A stretch of DNA of 64,000 bases from Streptomyces sp. JH34 (GTDB lineage Bacteria; Actinomycetota; Actinomycetes; Streptomycetales; Streptomycetaceae), in the NCBI RefSeq assembly GCF_029428875.1, contig NZ_JAJSOO010000001.1:6916501-6980500 (forward strand). Direction: 5' to 3'. This document shows, one piece after another, positions 39,562 through 48,750 of this stretch; position 1 is the first letter of the stretch; every line of letters begins with the position of its first letter. A program made the translations under genes and the position numbers. The notes under the pieces are model-generated. The model made no database searches. It worked only from the letters and a program-made list of their open reading frames with translations, and was not told the origin of the DNA.

Positions 39562-40910
39562 GCGCCTCGGAGGCCGTGACGGACGCGCTGCGTGAGCTGC
39601 ACGGACGCTTCGCCGGTGTGCACGAGGGCCGACGGGCCGACTACATCCCGGAGTTGACCAGGTCGGACCCCGGTGACTTCGGGCTCGCCCTCGTGAGCAT
39701 GGACGGGCACTCCTACAGCGCCGGCGCGGCGGACACCCCCTTCACCCTGCAGTCGGTGTCCAAGCCCTTCGTCTACGCCCTCGCGCTGGCCTCGCTCGGC
39801 CTCGACGAGGTGGGCCGCTGGGTGGGCGCCGAACCGAGCGGCGAGGCGTTCAACGCCATCAGCCTGGAGCCCGGCACCGGGCGGCCGGCCAACGCGATGG
39901 TCAACGCCGGCGCCATCGTGACCACCGCCCTGGTCCCCGACAGCCGCGAGGACCCCGCGTTCCGCCGCATCCTGACCTGCCTGAGCCGGTTCGCCGGGCG
40001 GAAGCTGGACGTCGACGAGGACGTCTACGGCTCCGAGGCGGCGACCGGGGACCGCAACCGGGCCCTCGCCTATCTGATCCGCAGCACGGGAACCCTGCCC
40101 GTCGACCCGGTGGCGGCGGTGGACACCTACTTCCGGCAGTGCGCGGTGCGTGCCACGGCCGTCGACCTCGCCGTGATGGCCGCGACCCTGGCCTACGGCG
40201 GTGTCAATCCGGTCACCGGGGAGCGCGTCGTCTCCCCCGGGGTCGCGGCCCAGGTCCTCGCCGTCATGGCGACCTGCGGAATGTACGACTCGTCCGGCGA
40301 CTGGCTGCTCAGGGTCGGACTGCCCGCCAAGAGCGGGGTCTCCGGCGGTCTGCTCGCCGCCGGCCCGGCCCGTTTCGGCCTGGCCGCCTACAGCCCGCTC
40401 CTGGACGCGTCGGGCACCTCGGTCCGCGGCCACGCCGCGCTCGGCGCCCTCTCGGAGCGTCTCGGGCTCCACCTGATGAGGAACCCCGCCCTTCCCGGCT
40501 CCACCGTCACCCTGGTCACCACGGCCGATGTTCTGGCCTCGGCGCCGTCCGGCCGGCGGGAGCGCGCGCTGCGCGGGCGCGTGGGTGTCGTCGCCGCCCA
40601 GGGGGCCCTCGACTTCACCGCCGCCGAGCGTGTGCTGTACGCACTCGACGAGTCGGGCTCGGAGGACGCCGGCCCCGTGGTGCTCGACCTGCGGGAGGTG
40701 ACCGGCGCCGACTCCGACGCCCTCGCGCTGCTGCACGCCGGCCTCTCGCGGCTGGCGCGGGAGGGCCGGCGGGCGGCCGTCGTCGATCCGGGCGACCGGC
40801 TGGGTCCCCCCGATCTGATCCGTGAGCGGACCGGACAGGACCTGCCGCGGTTCGGCTCCCGCGAGGAGGCCGCCGAGCAGTGCGCCCGGGCCGTGGCAGG
40901 TCCCGGCTGA
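39558..40910 (+). CDS. glsA: Glutaminase A with C-terminal STAS domain
   Basis: 450 aa from the GTG at 39558. Residues 1-310 are a serine-dependent glutaminase: RADYIPELTRSDPGDFGLAL; the catalytic SxxK in FTLQSVSKPFVYAL; AMVNAGAI; and LPAKSGVSGGLLA near the C-terminus of the fold. It hydrolyses glutamine to glutamate and ammonia in the cytoplasm. Residues about 335-430 (VGVVAAQGALDFTAAERVL, then VVLDLREVTGADSDALALL) form a STAS fold of the anti-anti-sigma type. Single-domain bacterial glutaminases are about 310 aa, so this is a fusion. The STAS domain may regulate activity or bind a nucleotide. The gene is preceded by an overlapping 24-codon frame. Confidence 0.9.
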   Translation: MSASEAVTDALRELHGRFAGVHEGRRADYIPELTRSDPGDFGLALVSMDGHSYSAGAADTPFTLQSVSKPFVYALALASLGLDEVGRWVGAEPSGEAFNAISLEPGTGRPANAMVNAGAIVTTALVPDSREDPAFRRILTCLSRFAGRKLDVDEDVYGSEAATGDRNRALAYLIRSTGTLPVDPVAAVDTYFRQCAVRATAVDLAVMAATLAYGGVNPVTGERVVSPGVAAQVLAVMATCGMYDSSGDWLLRVGLPAKSGVSGGLLAAGPARFGLAAYSPLLDASGTSVRGHAALGALSERLGLHLMRNPALPGSTVTLVTTADVLASAPSGRRERALRGRVGVVAAQGALDFTAAERVLYALDESGSEDAGPVVLDLREVTGADSDALALLHAGLSRLAREGRRAAVVDPGDRLGPPDLIRERTGQDLPRFGSREEAAEQCARAVAGPG

Positions 40911-40914
40911 GCCC

Positions 40915-41724
40915 CTACCAGATGGCCTCGACCCACTCGGGGTGGTCGATGAAGGGGTTCCGGTTGTGCTGGAACCGGTCGAATATGACCTCGTTGCGGT
41001 TCTTCTCGAAGCTGTCCGGCGGGTCCTCCTGGCTCCACTGCTTCAGCACGGAGAGCCGTCCGATGTTCGGGGCCGACCCGTTGCTCACGCTGTCGTTCGG
41101 CTCCAGGTCCGCGAAGGCGTCGTCGCCCTCGTAGCGCACCGCCATGTAGAGGATCATCCGGGCCACGTCCCCCTTGACCGCGTCGCGCGGTTCGAAGGAG
41201 TCGCCGTCGGTGTAGTTGCCGGGTGCCCCCGAGACGGCGCTGCCGCCGTTGTCGAAGTCCTTGTTGCCGCGGATGGAGTTCACCTGCACGTCCTCCGGGC
41301 GCAGGTGGTGGATGTCGGTGCCGGGGCCGGTCGCTGTGCCGAAGTCGCCGTGGGACTTCGCCCAGACGTGCTCGCGGTTCCAGTCGCCGGTGTCGCCCCC
41401 GTTCTCGCTCTTGGACTGGGAGCGGCCGGTGTACAGGAGGATCACGTTGGACGAGTTCGCGGGGTCCTGGTCCGTCGCCTTGAGGGCGTCCCAGACCTGG
41501 GTGTAGGAGAGCTTGGTCTGGTCGCTGATGATCGTGTGCAGCGAGCTCTTGAGCGCGGTTCCCGTCTTGCCGAGGGCGTTTTGGTAGTAGGTGTCGTCGA
41601 GCGCGGCGGCCGGGGCCGTCGCGGGGGTGGCGGCGGGCGCGGTGGCGGCGACGCCGGTGAGTACGACGATCGAGGCGGCTGTCGCGAGCAGTGGACGCGC
41701 GTAGAAACGGTGACGACTGGACAT
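40915..41724 (-). CDS. Secreted endonuclease I family nuclease
   Basis: 269 aa from the ATG at 41724, with GGAGAGG ahead. Residues 1-42 are a Sec signal peptide ending in an Ala/Pro/Thr-rich stretch (TPATAPAAALDD). The nuclease core carries NREHVWAKSHGDFG and DIHHLRPEDVQVNSIRGN, the His-Asn-metal (beta-beta-alpha-metal) catalytic region of the endonuclease I family, which degrades DNA or RNA outside the cell. TYYQNALGKTGTALKSSLH opens the domain as usual. It probably serves nutrient acquisition or programmed cell death in the mycelium. Its stop lies 4 bp from the convergent glutaminase stop. Confidence 0.9.
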   Translation of the reverse strand: MSSRHRFYARPLLATAASIVVLTGVAATAPAATPATAPAAALDDTYYQNALGKTGTALKSSLHTIISDQTKLSYTQVWDALKATDQDPANSSNVILLYTGRSQSKSENGGDTGDWNREHVWAKSHGDFGTATGPGTDIHHLRPEDVQVNSIRGNKDFDNGGSAVSGAPGNYTDGDSFEPRDAVKGDVARMILYMAVRYEGDDAFADLEPNDSVSNGSAPNIGRLSVLKQWSQEDPPDSFEKNRNEVIFDRFQHNRNPFIDHPEWVEAIW

Positions 41725-41937
41725 GTGGGGTGTCCTCTCCGGGGGCGACGGAACGGGGTCGTGAGGGCCGGGCGTTGGCTGTTCGGTCGGGAGCCTTCCA
41801 CACGCACGGTGCCGGTCGTGTGAACGTTGCGTATTCATCATGTGCAAGTCAAGTGACAGCTGATCCGTGCCCTCCCGGACATCGGATGCGCGGACGCCGA
41901 CCCGGCGCGAGAATTGCCGCAAGGACGAGGAGGCGGT

Positions 41938-42150
41938 ATGAGCGAAGAGTCCGAATCCCTATCCGTACCGGCGCCGGAAGCACGGGGTGTGACCCCCGAC
42001 CGTCTGCTGCACACCGGCGGCAACGATCAGCCCACCGCGGAGGACCTGGTGCTCGCCTCCGGGCGGGATCTGACCCCCGAGAGCCTGGAGTGGGCACAGC
42101 GCAGGCTGTCGGAGGAGGGCCGCTCGGCCATGGACAAGCGGCTCCCGTAG
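41938..42150 (+). CDS. Small conserved hypothetical protein
   Basis: 70 aa, ATG at 41938 after GAGGAGG. Acidic and helical, with no cysteine cluster, signal or membrane helix. The block GVTPDRLLHTGGNDQPTAED, followed by LVLASGRDLTPESLEWAQRRL, looks like a compact conserved domain. I recall similar small proteins in Streptomyces genomes without assigned function. It is followed by a strong hairpin and so forms its own transcription unit, divergent from the endonuclease gene. Confidence 0.7.
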   Translation: MSEESESLSVPAPEARGVTPDRLLHTGGNDQPTAEDLVLASGRDLTPESLEWAQRRLSEEGRSAMDKRLP

Positions 42151-42166
42151 AGCCGTGCGACATCCC

Positions 42167-42199
42167 GGGGCGGGGAGCGTGCGAGGCGCTCCCCGCCCC
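42167..42199 (+). terminator. Hairpin terminator
   Basis: Perfect 13-bp stem (42167-42179 with 42187-42199) with loop TGCGAGG, 17 bp after the small hypothetical gene. Confidence 0.8.
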
Positions 42200-42219
42200 T
42201 CGGCTAGCCTGAACGCAAT

Positions 42220-43377
42220 ATGAACCGTTTGACGACGTCACAGGGCGAATTCGATCTCGCCCGCCATCCCGAGAACCCGCGCGATCCGCTCCGTGCGTGG
42301 GACGCCGCCGACGAGTACCTGCTGCGGCACCTGGAGGGAGCGGAGGGGGGCGATCCCGTCCGTACCACCGGCACCGTCGCCGTGGTCGGCGACCGCTGGG
42401 GAGCCCTCGCCACCGCGCTGGCCGCACACCACCCGGTCCTGATCACCGATTCGTACCTCGCGCGGCAGGCCACGCGTGCCAACCTGGCGCGCAACGGAGC
42501 CGACCCCGGCTCCGTGCACGTCCGGTCGGTGCGCGACACCCCGCCCGAGCGCGTGGACCTGCTGCTCGTGCGGGTGCCCAAGAGCCTCGCACTCCTCGAG
42601 GACCAGCTCCACCGGCTCGCACCCGCCGTGCACGCCGGTACGGTCGTCATCGGTACCGGCATGGTCAAGGAGATTCACACCTCCACCCTCAAGCTGTTCG
42701 AGCGCATCATCGGGCCCACGCGCACCTCCCTCGCCGTGAAGAAGGCGCGGCTCATCTTCTGCACCCCGGACCCCGCACTGCCCAGGACCCCCAGCCCCTG
42801 GCCGTACCGCTACGAACTGCCGGGCGACGTCGGGGTGGTCTCGGGCCGTACCGTCACCAACCACGCCGGGATCTTCTGCGCCGAGCGTCTGGACATCGGC
42901 ACCCGCTTCTTCCTGAAACACCTCCCGCAGCGGACGGGGCCCGACCGGGTCGTCGACCTCGGCTGCGGGAACGGCGTGGTGGGTACGGCCGCCGCACTGG
43001 CCAATCCCGACGCGCATGTCACCTTCACCGACGAGTCGTACCAGGCCGTCGCCTCCGCCGAAGCGACCTTCCGCGACAACACCGGGCCGGAGGCCCAGGC
43101 AGACTTCCTGGTCGGCGACGGTATGGCCGACGTGCCCCCGGCCAGCGTGGACCTGGTCCTCAGCAACCCGCCGTTCCACTCGCACCAGGCGGTCACCGAC
43201 GCCACGGCCCGGAACATGTTCCACGGAGCGCGTTCCGCCCTGCGCCAGGGCGGCGAACTGTGGGTCGTCGGCAACCGGCACCTCGGCTACCACACACAGC
43301 TCCGCCGGATCTTCGGCAACTGCACCACCGTCGCCGGTGACCCGAAGTTCGTCGTCCTGCGGGCCGTCAAGCGCTGA
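42220..43377 (+). CDS. Class I methyltransferase, RlmG/RsmC type
   Basis: 385 aa, close to the length of RlmG. The protein has the duplicated layout of the RsmC/RlmG guanine-N2 methyltransferases. A degenerate N-terminal half (ATALAAHHPVLITDSYLARQA) precedes a catalytic C-terminal half with VVDLGCGNGVVGTAAAL (SAM-binding) and LVLSNPPFHSHQAVTDATA, whose NPPF motif marks base-amino-group methylation. The expected substrate is a guanine in 23S (G1835) or 16S (G1207) rRNA. No ribosome binding site precedes the ATG; TAGCCT lies at 42205-42210, nine bases upstream, so the mRNA is nearly leaderless. Confidence 0.88.
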   Translation: MNRLTTSQGEFDLARHPENPRDPLRAWDAADEYLLRHLEGAEGGDPVRTTGTVAVVGDRWGALATALAAHHPVLITDSYLARQATRANLARNGADPGSVHVRSVRDTPPERVDLLLVRVPKSLALLEDQLHRLAPAVHAGTVVIGTGMVKEIHTSTLKLFERIIGPTRTSLAVKKARLIFCTPDPALPRTPSPWPYRYELPGDVGVVSGRTVTNHAGIFCAERLDIGTRFFLKHLPQRTGPDRVVDLGCGNGVVGTAAALANPDAHVTFTDESYQAVASAEATFRDNTGPEAQADFLVGDGMADVPPASVDLVLSNPPFHSHQAVTDATARNMFHGARSALRQGGELWVVGNRHLGYHTQLRRIFGNCTTVAGDPKFVVLRAVKR

Positions 43378-43383
43378 TCCGCC

Positions 43384-43815
43384 TCAGGGGAGGTCGTCCC
43401 GGCCCAGCCAGGACGGCACCTCGGGCACCTGCGCGTCCCAGGCGGGCGGGAGGCCGGGACCGGGTCCGGGTTCACGTGGGCGGGGAACAGCCTCGGCCTG
43501 CTCCGGGGCGTCCGGCTGCTCCTCCACCGGCTCGGGCGCCGCACTGTCGTACACCTGCTCGGCCACCGTGAACCGGCAGTGCCAGGGCTGCCAGACCCCC
43601 TCGACGACCAGCAGGAAGCCATCCGCCTCCCGGTACAGGGCCCGGTTCTTCGGGTTGGCCGGATGGACCGGCTCGAAGCGCTCGGCCCGGATCCTGAGGG
43701 CCGCGAGCGCCTCCTCGCGGGTGCCCTCCACATGGTCGAGCACGCCGACCGACCACATCCGTCCCTGCCGGCCGTACCCGAGGTTCTGTTCGACGACCAG
43801 TCCCCACCTCGGCAC
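43384..43815 (-). CDS. Conserved hypothetical protein with Pro/Glu-rich tail
   Basis: 143 aa from the GTG at 43815, which follows a strong GGGGAGGGG. An in-frame ATG at 43857 would add 14 residues with no ribosome binding site. The N-terminal 85 residues are a folded domain (WGLVVEQNLGYGRQGRMWSV, ALAALRIRAERFEPVHPANP, READGFLLVVEGVWQPWHCR). The rest is a Pro/Glu-rich linker ending in VPEVPSWLGRDDLP. No signal or enzyme motif. Proteins of this type are widespread in Streptomyces. It faces the kinase gene across a 303-bp gap and could share its regulation; no partner is known. Confidence 0.7.
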   Translation of the reverse strand: MPRWGLVVEQNLGYGRQGRMWSVGVLDHVEGTREEALAALRIRAERFEPVHPANPKNRALYREADGFLLVVEGVWQPWHCRFTVAEQVYDSAAPEPVEEQPDAPEQAEAVPRPREPGPGPGLPPAWDAQVPEVPSWLGRDDLP

Positions 43816-44118
43816 GGCCCCACCCCTCCCCGGAACACGCGCGGTTGCGGTATGCATGTGAGCGCGCCGGGTCGCCATCCTACGAGTCATGATCCTTCCG
43901 GCACCACCGCACCCGGCACCACGACCGGCCACCCGGTCCGGCCGGATCGCCGAACGGAAGGCACCAGCCGTCGAACGATCCGGACCCGCCGACCGTGGAC
44001 CGCCGTCCGCGCGGCAGGCCCGCCCCGTACGAACTCCGCGGACAGGCAGCCATACTGGACGGGCCGGGGCGGGCGCACCAGTAGTGGGCGGCGGAACAAA
44101 CGGGGGCGACAACAGGCG
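43816..44118. other. Divergent intergenic region upstream of the kinase gene
   Basis: 303 bp between the hypothetical gene and the kinase gene. The kinase frame is open throughout but its codons here lack bias, so I place the start at 44119. Less G+C-rich stretches around 43850-43900 are candidate promoters. No other feature. Confidence 0.4.
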
Positions 44119-46365
44119 ATGGCGGACACCAGGCTGATCCAGAGCCGGTACCGGCTGCTCGATCTGATCGGGCGCGGAGGCATGGGCGAGGTGTGGCGTG
44201 CGCGCGACGAGTCGTTGGGCCGGCAGGTGGCGGTCAAGTGCCTGAAACCGATGGGGCCCCAGCACGACCAGGCCTTCACACGCGTCCTGCGCGAGCGCTT
44301 CCGCAGAGAGGCCCGGGTGGCCGCGGCGCTCCAGCACCGCGGGGTCACCGTCGTCCACGACTTCGGTGAGTCGGACGGTGTCCTCTACCTCGTCATGGAG
44401 CTCCTGGAGGGGCGCAACCTCAGCCAGCTCCTGGAAGACAACAAGCAGCACCCGCTGCCGGTGGCCGACGTCGTCGACATCGCGGAACAGGTCGCGGACG
44501 CGCTCGGCTACACCCACCGGCAGGGCATCGTGCACCGGGACCTCAAGCCCGCCAACATCATGCGGCTCGACGACGGCGCGGTGAAGCTCTGCGACTTCGG
44601 CATCGCGCGGCTCGGCCACGAAATCGGCTTCACCTCCCGCCTCACCGGGACCGGCATCGCCATGGGCACCCCGCACTACATGTCGCCCGAGCAGATCAGC
44701 GGTGGCGAGGTCGACCACCGCAGTGACCTCTACTCCCTGGGCTGTGTGCTGTACGAGATCGCCACGGGTGTACCGCCGTTCGACATGGAGGACGCCTGGT
44801 CCGTGCTCGTCGGGCACCGCGACACCGTCCCCGAGCCGCCCCGCAGCCACCGCGCCGAACTCCCCGGGTACTTCGACGAGGTCGTCCTCGAGCTGCTGGC
44901 CAAGACCCCGGACGAGCGGCCGTCCGACGCCGGTGACCTCCGGCAGCGCATCACGCTGGGGCGCACAGGCGAGCAGCCGCAGGCCGGACGGGTCCGCCTT
45001 GCCCCTCCCGTCCCCGTGGCGCGGGCCGGAGGCGCGGAGCCCGGACTCCCCTCCTGGACCCGCGACATGACCACCGGCCACAGGGCCGTCGGCGCGGGGG
45101 GCCCCGCGACGGCCGCCGTCGAGCACGCCACCCCGCTGACCGTCGCCTGGACCAGCGGGGCGGGGCAGGCCCTCACCGGCGGCATCCCCCTCGCGGGACC
45201 GGGCCGCCCCACCCCTTCTCCCGGGCTGCTCGCCACGCTGGCCGGCCGGCACAGCGCGGGACTCGACCTGGGGCGGCTGGGCCACTGGGAGGAGGCGGGC
45301 GACGTCCACCGAGCTGTCGCCACCGAACGCGAGCACGCGCTCGGCCCCGACCACCCCGACACCCTCGCCAGCAGGTACGAGGTCGGATTCACCCTCATCC
45401 GCACCGGCCACGCCACCGACGCGCTCAGGGAGTTCGGCAGGGTCGCCGACGGCCGCGAACGCACCCTGGGCCCCGACCACCCCGAGACCCTCGCGGCCCG
45501 CCAGGAGACGGCGTACGTCCTGGGCCGGCTCGACCGGCACTTCGAGGCCCACCAGATCTACGCCGCGGTGCTCGCCTCGCGGGAGCGCTCCATGGGGCCG
45601 GACCACCCCGACACCCTGCGCTGCCGCCACAACCTCGCCTTCAACCTGAGCAGACTGGGCCGCCTCGAGGACTCGTACCGCATGGCCCGGGAGGTCGCGG
45701 ACGCCCGCGGCCGTCTGCTCGGCGCGGCGCATCCGGACACCCTGGTCACGCTGTACGAAGTGGCGTACACACTCGGCCGGCTGGGCCGCTGGACCGAAGC
45801 CCTGGAGACCTACCGGGACGTCGCGCGGGCCCGTGCCACCACGCTCGGCGCCGACCACCCCGACACACTGTCCGCGCGCTACGAGGTGGGCATCAGCCTC
45901 GGCCGGCTGGGCCGCAGCGCCGAGGCCCTGGAGCTCTACCGCACCCTGGTCGAGGACCGCACCCGGGTCGGTGGTCCCTCCGACCCCGAGACGTTGCGCG
46001 CCCGGCACGGCCTGGGAGTCAACCTGGGCCGGCTGGCGCGCTGGGACGAGGCGCTCACCGAGTCGCGCGAGGTCTGCGCCCTGCGGGAACGCACCCTCGG
46101 AGCGGGCCACCCCGACACGCTCGTCAGCCGCCGGGAGGTGGCCGTCGGGCTGGGCTGGCTCGGCCGCTGGACCGACGCGCTCACCGACTACCGCACGGTC
46201 GCCGAGATCCGCGAGCGGACCCTGGGCCCCGACCACCCCGACACCCTCGCGAGCCGCAACGACGAGGCGCACTGCCTGGAACAGCTCGGCCGCGGAACGG
46301 AGGCGGTGGAGGTCTACCGGAGGGTCGCCGACCTGCGCAGGCTGCGCGGGGTGCCGCCGCACTGA
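44119..46365 (+). CDS. Serine/threonine protein kinase with C-terminal TPR array
   Basis: 748 aa from the ATG at 44119. Residues about 10-275 form a complete Hanks-type kinase domain: GRGGMGEVWRARD (nucleotide loop), VAVKCLKP (Lys), HRDLKPANIMRL (catalytic), CDFGIARL (metal), GTPHYMSPEQ (activation segment). A Pro/Ala-rich linker of about 110 residues follows. Then come eight 42-residue repeats, each with an LGPDHPDTL-like linker, forming a kinesin-light-chain-type TPR array. Unlike PknB-type kinases, it has no transmembrane helix and no PASTA domain, so it is cytoplasmic and probably recognises its substrate or partner through the TPRs. It is not next to other signalling genes. Confidence 0.9.
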   Translation: MADTRLIQSRYRLLDLIGRGGMGEVWRARDESLGRQVAVKCLKPMGPQHDQAFTRVLRERFRREARVAAALQHRGVTVVHDFGESDGVLYLVMELLEGRNLSQLLEDNKQHPLPVADVVDIAEQVADALGYTHRQGIVHRDLKPANIMRLDDGAVKLCDFGIARLGHEIGFTSRLTGTGIAMGTPHYMSPEQISGGEVDHRSDLYSLGCVLYEIATGVPPFDMEDAWSVLVGHRDTVPEPPRSHRAELPGYFDEVVLELLAKTPDERPSDAGDLRQRITLGRTGEQPQAGRVRLAPPVPVARAGGAEPGLPSWTRDMTTGHRAVGAGGPATAAVEHATPLTVAWTSGAGQALTGGIPLAGPGRPTPSPGLLATLAGRHSAGLDLGRLGHWEEAGDVHRAVATEREHALGPDHPDTLASRYEVGFTLIRTGHATDALREFGRVADGRERTLGPDHPETLAARQETAYVLGRLDRHFEAHQIYAAVLASRERSMGPDHPDTLRCRHNLAFNLSRLGRLEDSYRMAREVADARGRLLGAAHPDTLVTLYEVAYTLGRLGRWTEALETYRDVARARATTLGADHPDTLSARYEVGISLGRLGRSAEALELYRTLVEDRTRVGGPSDPETLRARHGLGVNLGRLARWDEALTESREVCALRERTLGAGHPDTLVSRREVAVGLGWLGRWTDALTDYRTVAEIRERTLGPDHPDTLASRNDEAHCLEQLGRGTEAVEVYRRVADLRRLRGVPPH

Positions 46366-46370
46366 CCACC

Positions 46371-46398
46371 GGCCCGTGCGGCAAAGGACCCACGGGCC
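46371..46398. terminator. Weak hairpin between convergent genes
   Basis: 8-bp stem (46371-46378 with 46391-46398) and 12-base loop, directly after the kinase stop and before the DinB stop. Confidence 0.4.
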
Positions 46399-46399
46399 G

Positions 46400-47026
46400 T
46401 CAGGCCGCGCCGCCCCGCGCCCGGTAGAGGTCACGCAGCAGCGCGATCTCGGCCCCGTGGTGCAGCACCTCCTGGTTGACCCACCACACGGTCTCCAGGA
46501 AGGGATCCTCCGGATCGCTGCCGTACGGGTAGGTGCTGTACCCGACCGTGTCGAGCGCCGCGTCGTCGGCGCCCAGCAGCGCCGCACGCCATGCGGCCGC
46601 CGAGGCGCCGAAGTCGGCGAGCGCCTCCGCCGCGTCACCCGCCACCCGGTAGTCGTCCCGGGTCATGCCGTGGCCGCCCGCCGTGTGATCGGCGCGCAGG
46701 GCCAGCATCTCGCTGAGATGGCTCAGACGCCACGCCAGTGTGGTGAAGGGCGGCGGTGAGGGGTGCGGGAACGGCGCTGTGTCACGCCCCCATCCGCCCG
46801 CACCCGTCAGGAAGGTCGCGTGCGGCCCGGGGCCCGCACCGCGAGGACGGACCGACCAGCAGTCCGGCACCGGCTCCCACAGGTACTCCTCGTCGGTCAG
46901 TGCCGGGACCGCCACGTCCGTGCCGTTGCCGCTGTCCACGAACGGCCCGGCAAGCCGGTTCCCCAGGCGCTCGCAGGACAGGTCGAACTGGTCGAGCAGC
47001 GGTGCCAGACGGGCGGGGACGCTCAT
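46400..47026 (-). CDS. DinB-family protein
   Basis: 208 aa, ATG at 47026 after AGGAGAG. It is a DinB/YfiT-type four-helix bundle: LLDQFDLSCERLGNRLAGPF, YLWEPVPDCWSVRP, TLAWRLSHLSEMLALRADHT, and VNQEVLHHGAEIALLRDLYRA. The candidate metal ligands are the His in the middle helix and the HHGAE pair near the C-terminus, the usual three-His pattern. Members are metal-dependent enzymes or thiol-transferase relatives, many of them unassigned. It lies divergent to the FAD oxidoreductase gene. Confidence 0.85.
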   Translation of the reverse strand: MSVPARLAPLLDQFDLSCERLGNRLAGPFVDSGNGTDVAVPALTDEEYLWEPVPDCWSVRPRGAGPGPHATFLTGAGGWGRDTAPFPHPSPPPFTTLAWRLSHLSEMLALRADHTAGGHGMTRDDYRVAGDAAEALADFGASAAAWRAALLGADDAALDTVGYSTYPYGSDPEDPFLETVWWVNQEVLHHGAEIALLRDLYRARGGAA

Positions 47027-47175
47027 GGACTCTCCTGTGTCGGGCGGATCGACGCGGCCGCGGGCACCCTCGCACAGGCGTGAGCGCGGCGACCAGCGGA
47101 TTCCCGAATCCCGGGCACGGTCCGCCACGGTCCCGCGCCCTGTCCTGAGCCGACCGACGCGTGTTACGAAGGAGC

Positions 47176-48750
47176 ATGTCCGCAGACGAGACGCCCTCAG
47201 CCGGTACACCCGCACACGACTCCTACGACGTGGTCGTCGTCGGCGGCGGCCACAACGGCCTGGTCGCCGCCGCCTACCTCGCCCGGGCAGGGCAGAGCGT
47301 CCTGGTCCTGGAGCGTCTCGGCACCACCGGGGGAGCGGCCGTGTCGACCCGGCCCTTCGACGGCGTCGACGCCCGGCTCTCCCGCTACTCCTACCTCGTC
47401 TCGCTCCTCCCGCAGAAGATCGTCCGGGAGCTCGGCCTCGACTTCGCCGTCCGCAAGCGGACCGTCTCCTCGTACACCCCGGCCGTGCGCGGCGGCCGTG
47501 CCACCGGGCTGCTCGTCGGTGGCGAGGGAACCCGGGACTCCTTCACGGCCCTCACCGGTGACGGCCGTGAGTACGAGGCCTGGCAGCGCTTCCACGGGAT
47601 GACGCGGCGGGCCGCCGAGCGGGTGTTCCCGACCCTCACCGAACCGCTGCCGTCCCGCGAGGACCTGCGTGCACGCCTCGACGACACGGGCGCCTGGCGG
47701 ACGCTGTTCGAGGAGCCCATCGGCGTCGCCGTCGAGGAGAACTTCGCCGACGACCTCGTACGTGGTGTCGTGCTCACCGATGCCCTGATCGGCACCTTCG
47801 CGGACGCCCACGACCCGTCCCTGGTCCAGAACCGCTGCTTCCTCTACCACGTGATCGGCAACTCCACGGGGGACTGGGACGTCCCGGTCGGCGGGATGGG
47901 CGCGCTCACCGACGCCCTGGCCGGCGCGGCCCGCGCGGCCGGCGCCGAGATCCGGGTCCTGCACGAGGCGACCCGCATCGACACCGACGGCACCCGCGCC
48001 GAGGTCACCGTCCGCTCACCCGACGGGGAGCGTGCGGTCGGCGCGCGCCGGGTCCTGGTCAACGCTTCTCCGCAGGCCCTGGCGGCGCTGCTCGGCGAGG
48101 AGCCGCCCGCGCCGGCCGAAGGCGCCCAGCTGAAGGTCAACATGCTGCTCACGCGGCTGCCGAGGCTGCGTGACCGGTCCGTCGACCCGCACCGGGCATT
48201 CGCCGGCACCTTCCACGTCGCCGAGGGATACACACAGCTGGCCACCGCCTACCGTGAGGCCGCCGCCGGACGTCCGCCCACCGCCCCGCCCTCCGAGATC
48301 TACTGCCACTCGCTGACCGACCCCTCGATCCTCGGCCCCGACCTCGCGGCCCGCGGCTACCAGACCCTCACCCTGTTCGGCCTGCACACCCCCGCCCGGC
48401 TCTTCGCCGCCGACAACGGGACCACGCGCGACGCACTGCTCACGGCGACCCTGGCCGAACTCGACGCCCACCTGGAGGAGCCGGTCCTCGACTGCCTCGC
48501 GCTCGACGCCGACGGCAGGCCGTGCATCGAGGCGAAGACCCCTCTGGACCTGGAGCGGGACCTGAGACTGCCCGGTGGCCACATCTTCCACCGCGACCTG
48601 TCCTTCCCGTACGCCACCGGGGAGACGGGCCGCTGGGGTGTGGAGACCGCGCACGCCAACGTCCTGCTGTGCGGGGCCGGCGCGGTGCGCGGGGGCGGGG
48701 TCAGCGGGGTGCCCGGCCACAACGCCGCCATGGCGGCGCTGGGCCGGTGA
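47176..48750 (+). CDS. FAD-dependent oxidoreductase, phytoene-desaturase-like (PYROXD2 type)
   Basis: 524 aa, ATG at 47176 just after GAAGGAGC. It opens with VVVVGGGHNGLVAAAYLARAG (dinucleotide-binding Rossmann fold) and LVLERLGTTGGAAVS, continues with GNSTGDWDVPVGGMGALTDA, and ends with NVLLCGAGAVRGGGVSGVPG, which closes the FAD site. This is the layout of NAD(P)/FAD amine-oxidase/desaturase proteins related to carotenoid desaturases and eukaryotic PYROXD2. No carotenoid gene is near, so a role in carotenoid synthesis is not supported. The substrate is unknown and the cellular location is cytoplasmic. Confidence 0.85.
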   Translation: MSADETPSAGTPAHDSYDVVVVGGGHNGLVAAAYLARAGQSVLVLERLGTTGGAAVSTRPFDGVDARLSRYSYLVSLLPQKIVRELGLDFAVRKRTVSSYTPAVRGGRATGLLVGGEGTRDSFTALTGDGREYEAWQRFHGMTRRAAERVFPTLTEPLPSREDLRARLDDTGAWRTLFEEPIGVAVEENFADDLVRGVVLTDALIGTFADAHDPSLVQNRCFLYHVIGNSTGDWDVPVGGMGALTDALAGAARAAGAEIRVLHEATRIDTDGTRAEVTVRSPDGERAVGARRVLVNASPQALAALLGEEPPAPAEGAQLKVNMLLTRLPRLRDRSVDPHRAFAGTFHVAEGYTQLATAYREAAAGRPPTAPPSEIYCHSLTDPSILGPDLAARGYQTLTLFGLHTPARLFAADNGTTRDALLTATLAELDAHLEEPVLDCLALDADGRPCIEAKTPLDLERDLRLPGGHIFHRDLSFPYATGETGRWGVETAHANVLLCGAGAVRGGGVSGVPGHNAAMAALGR

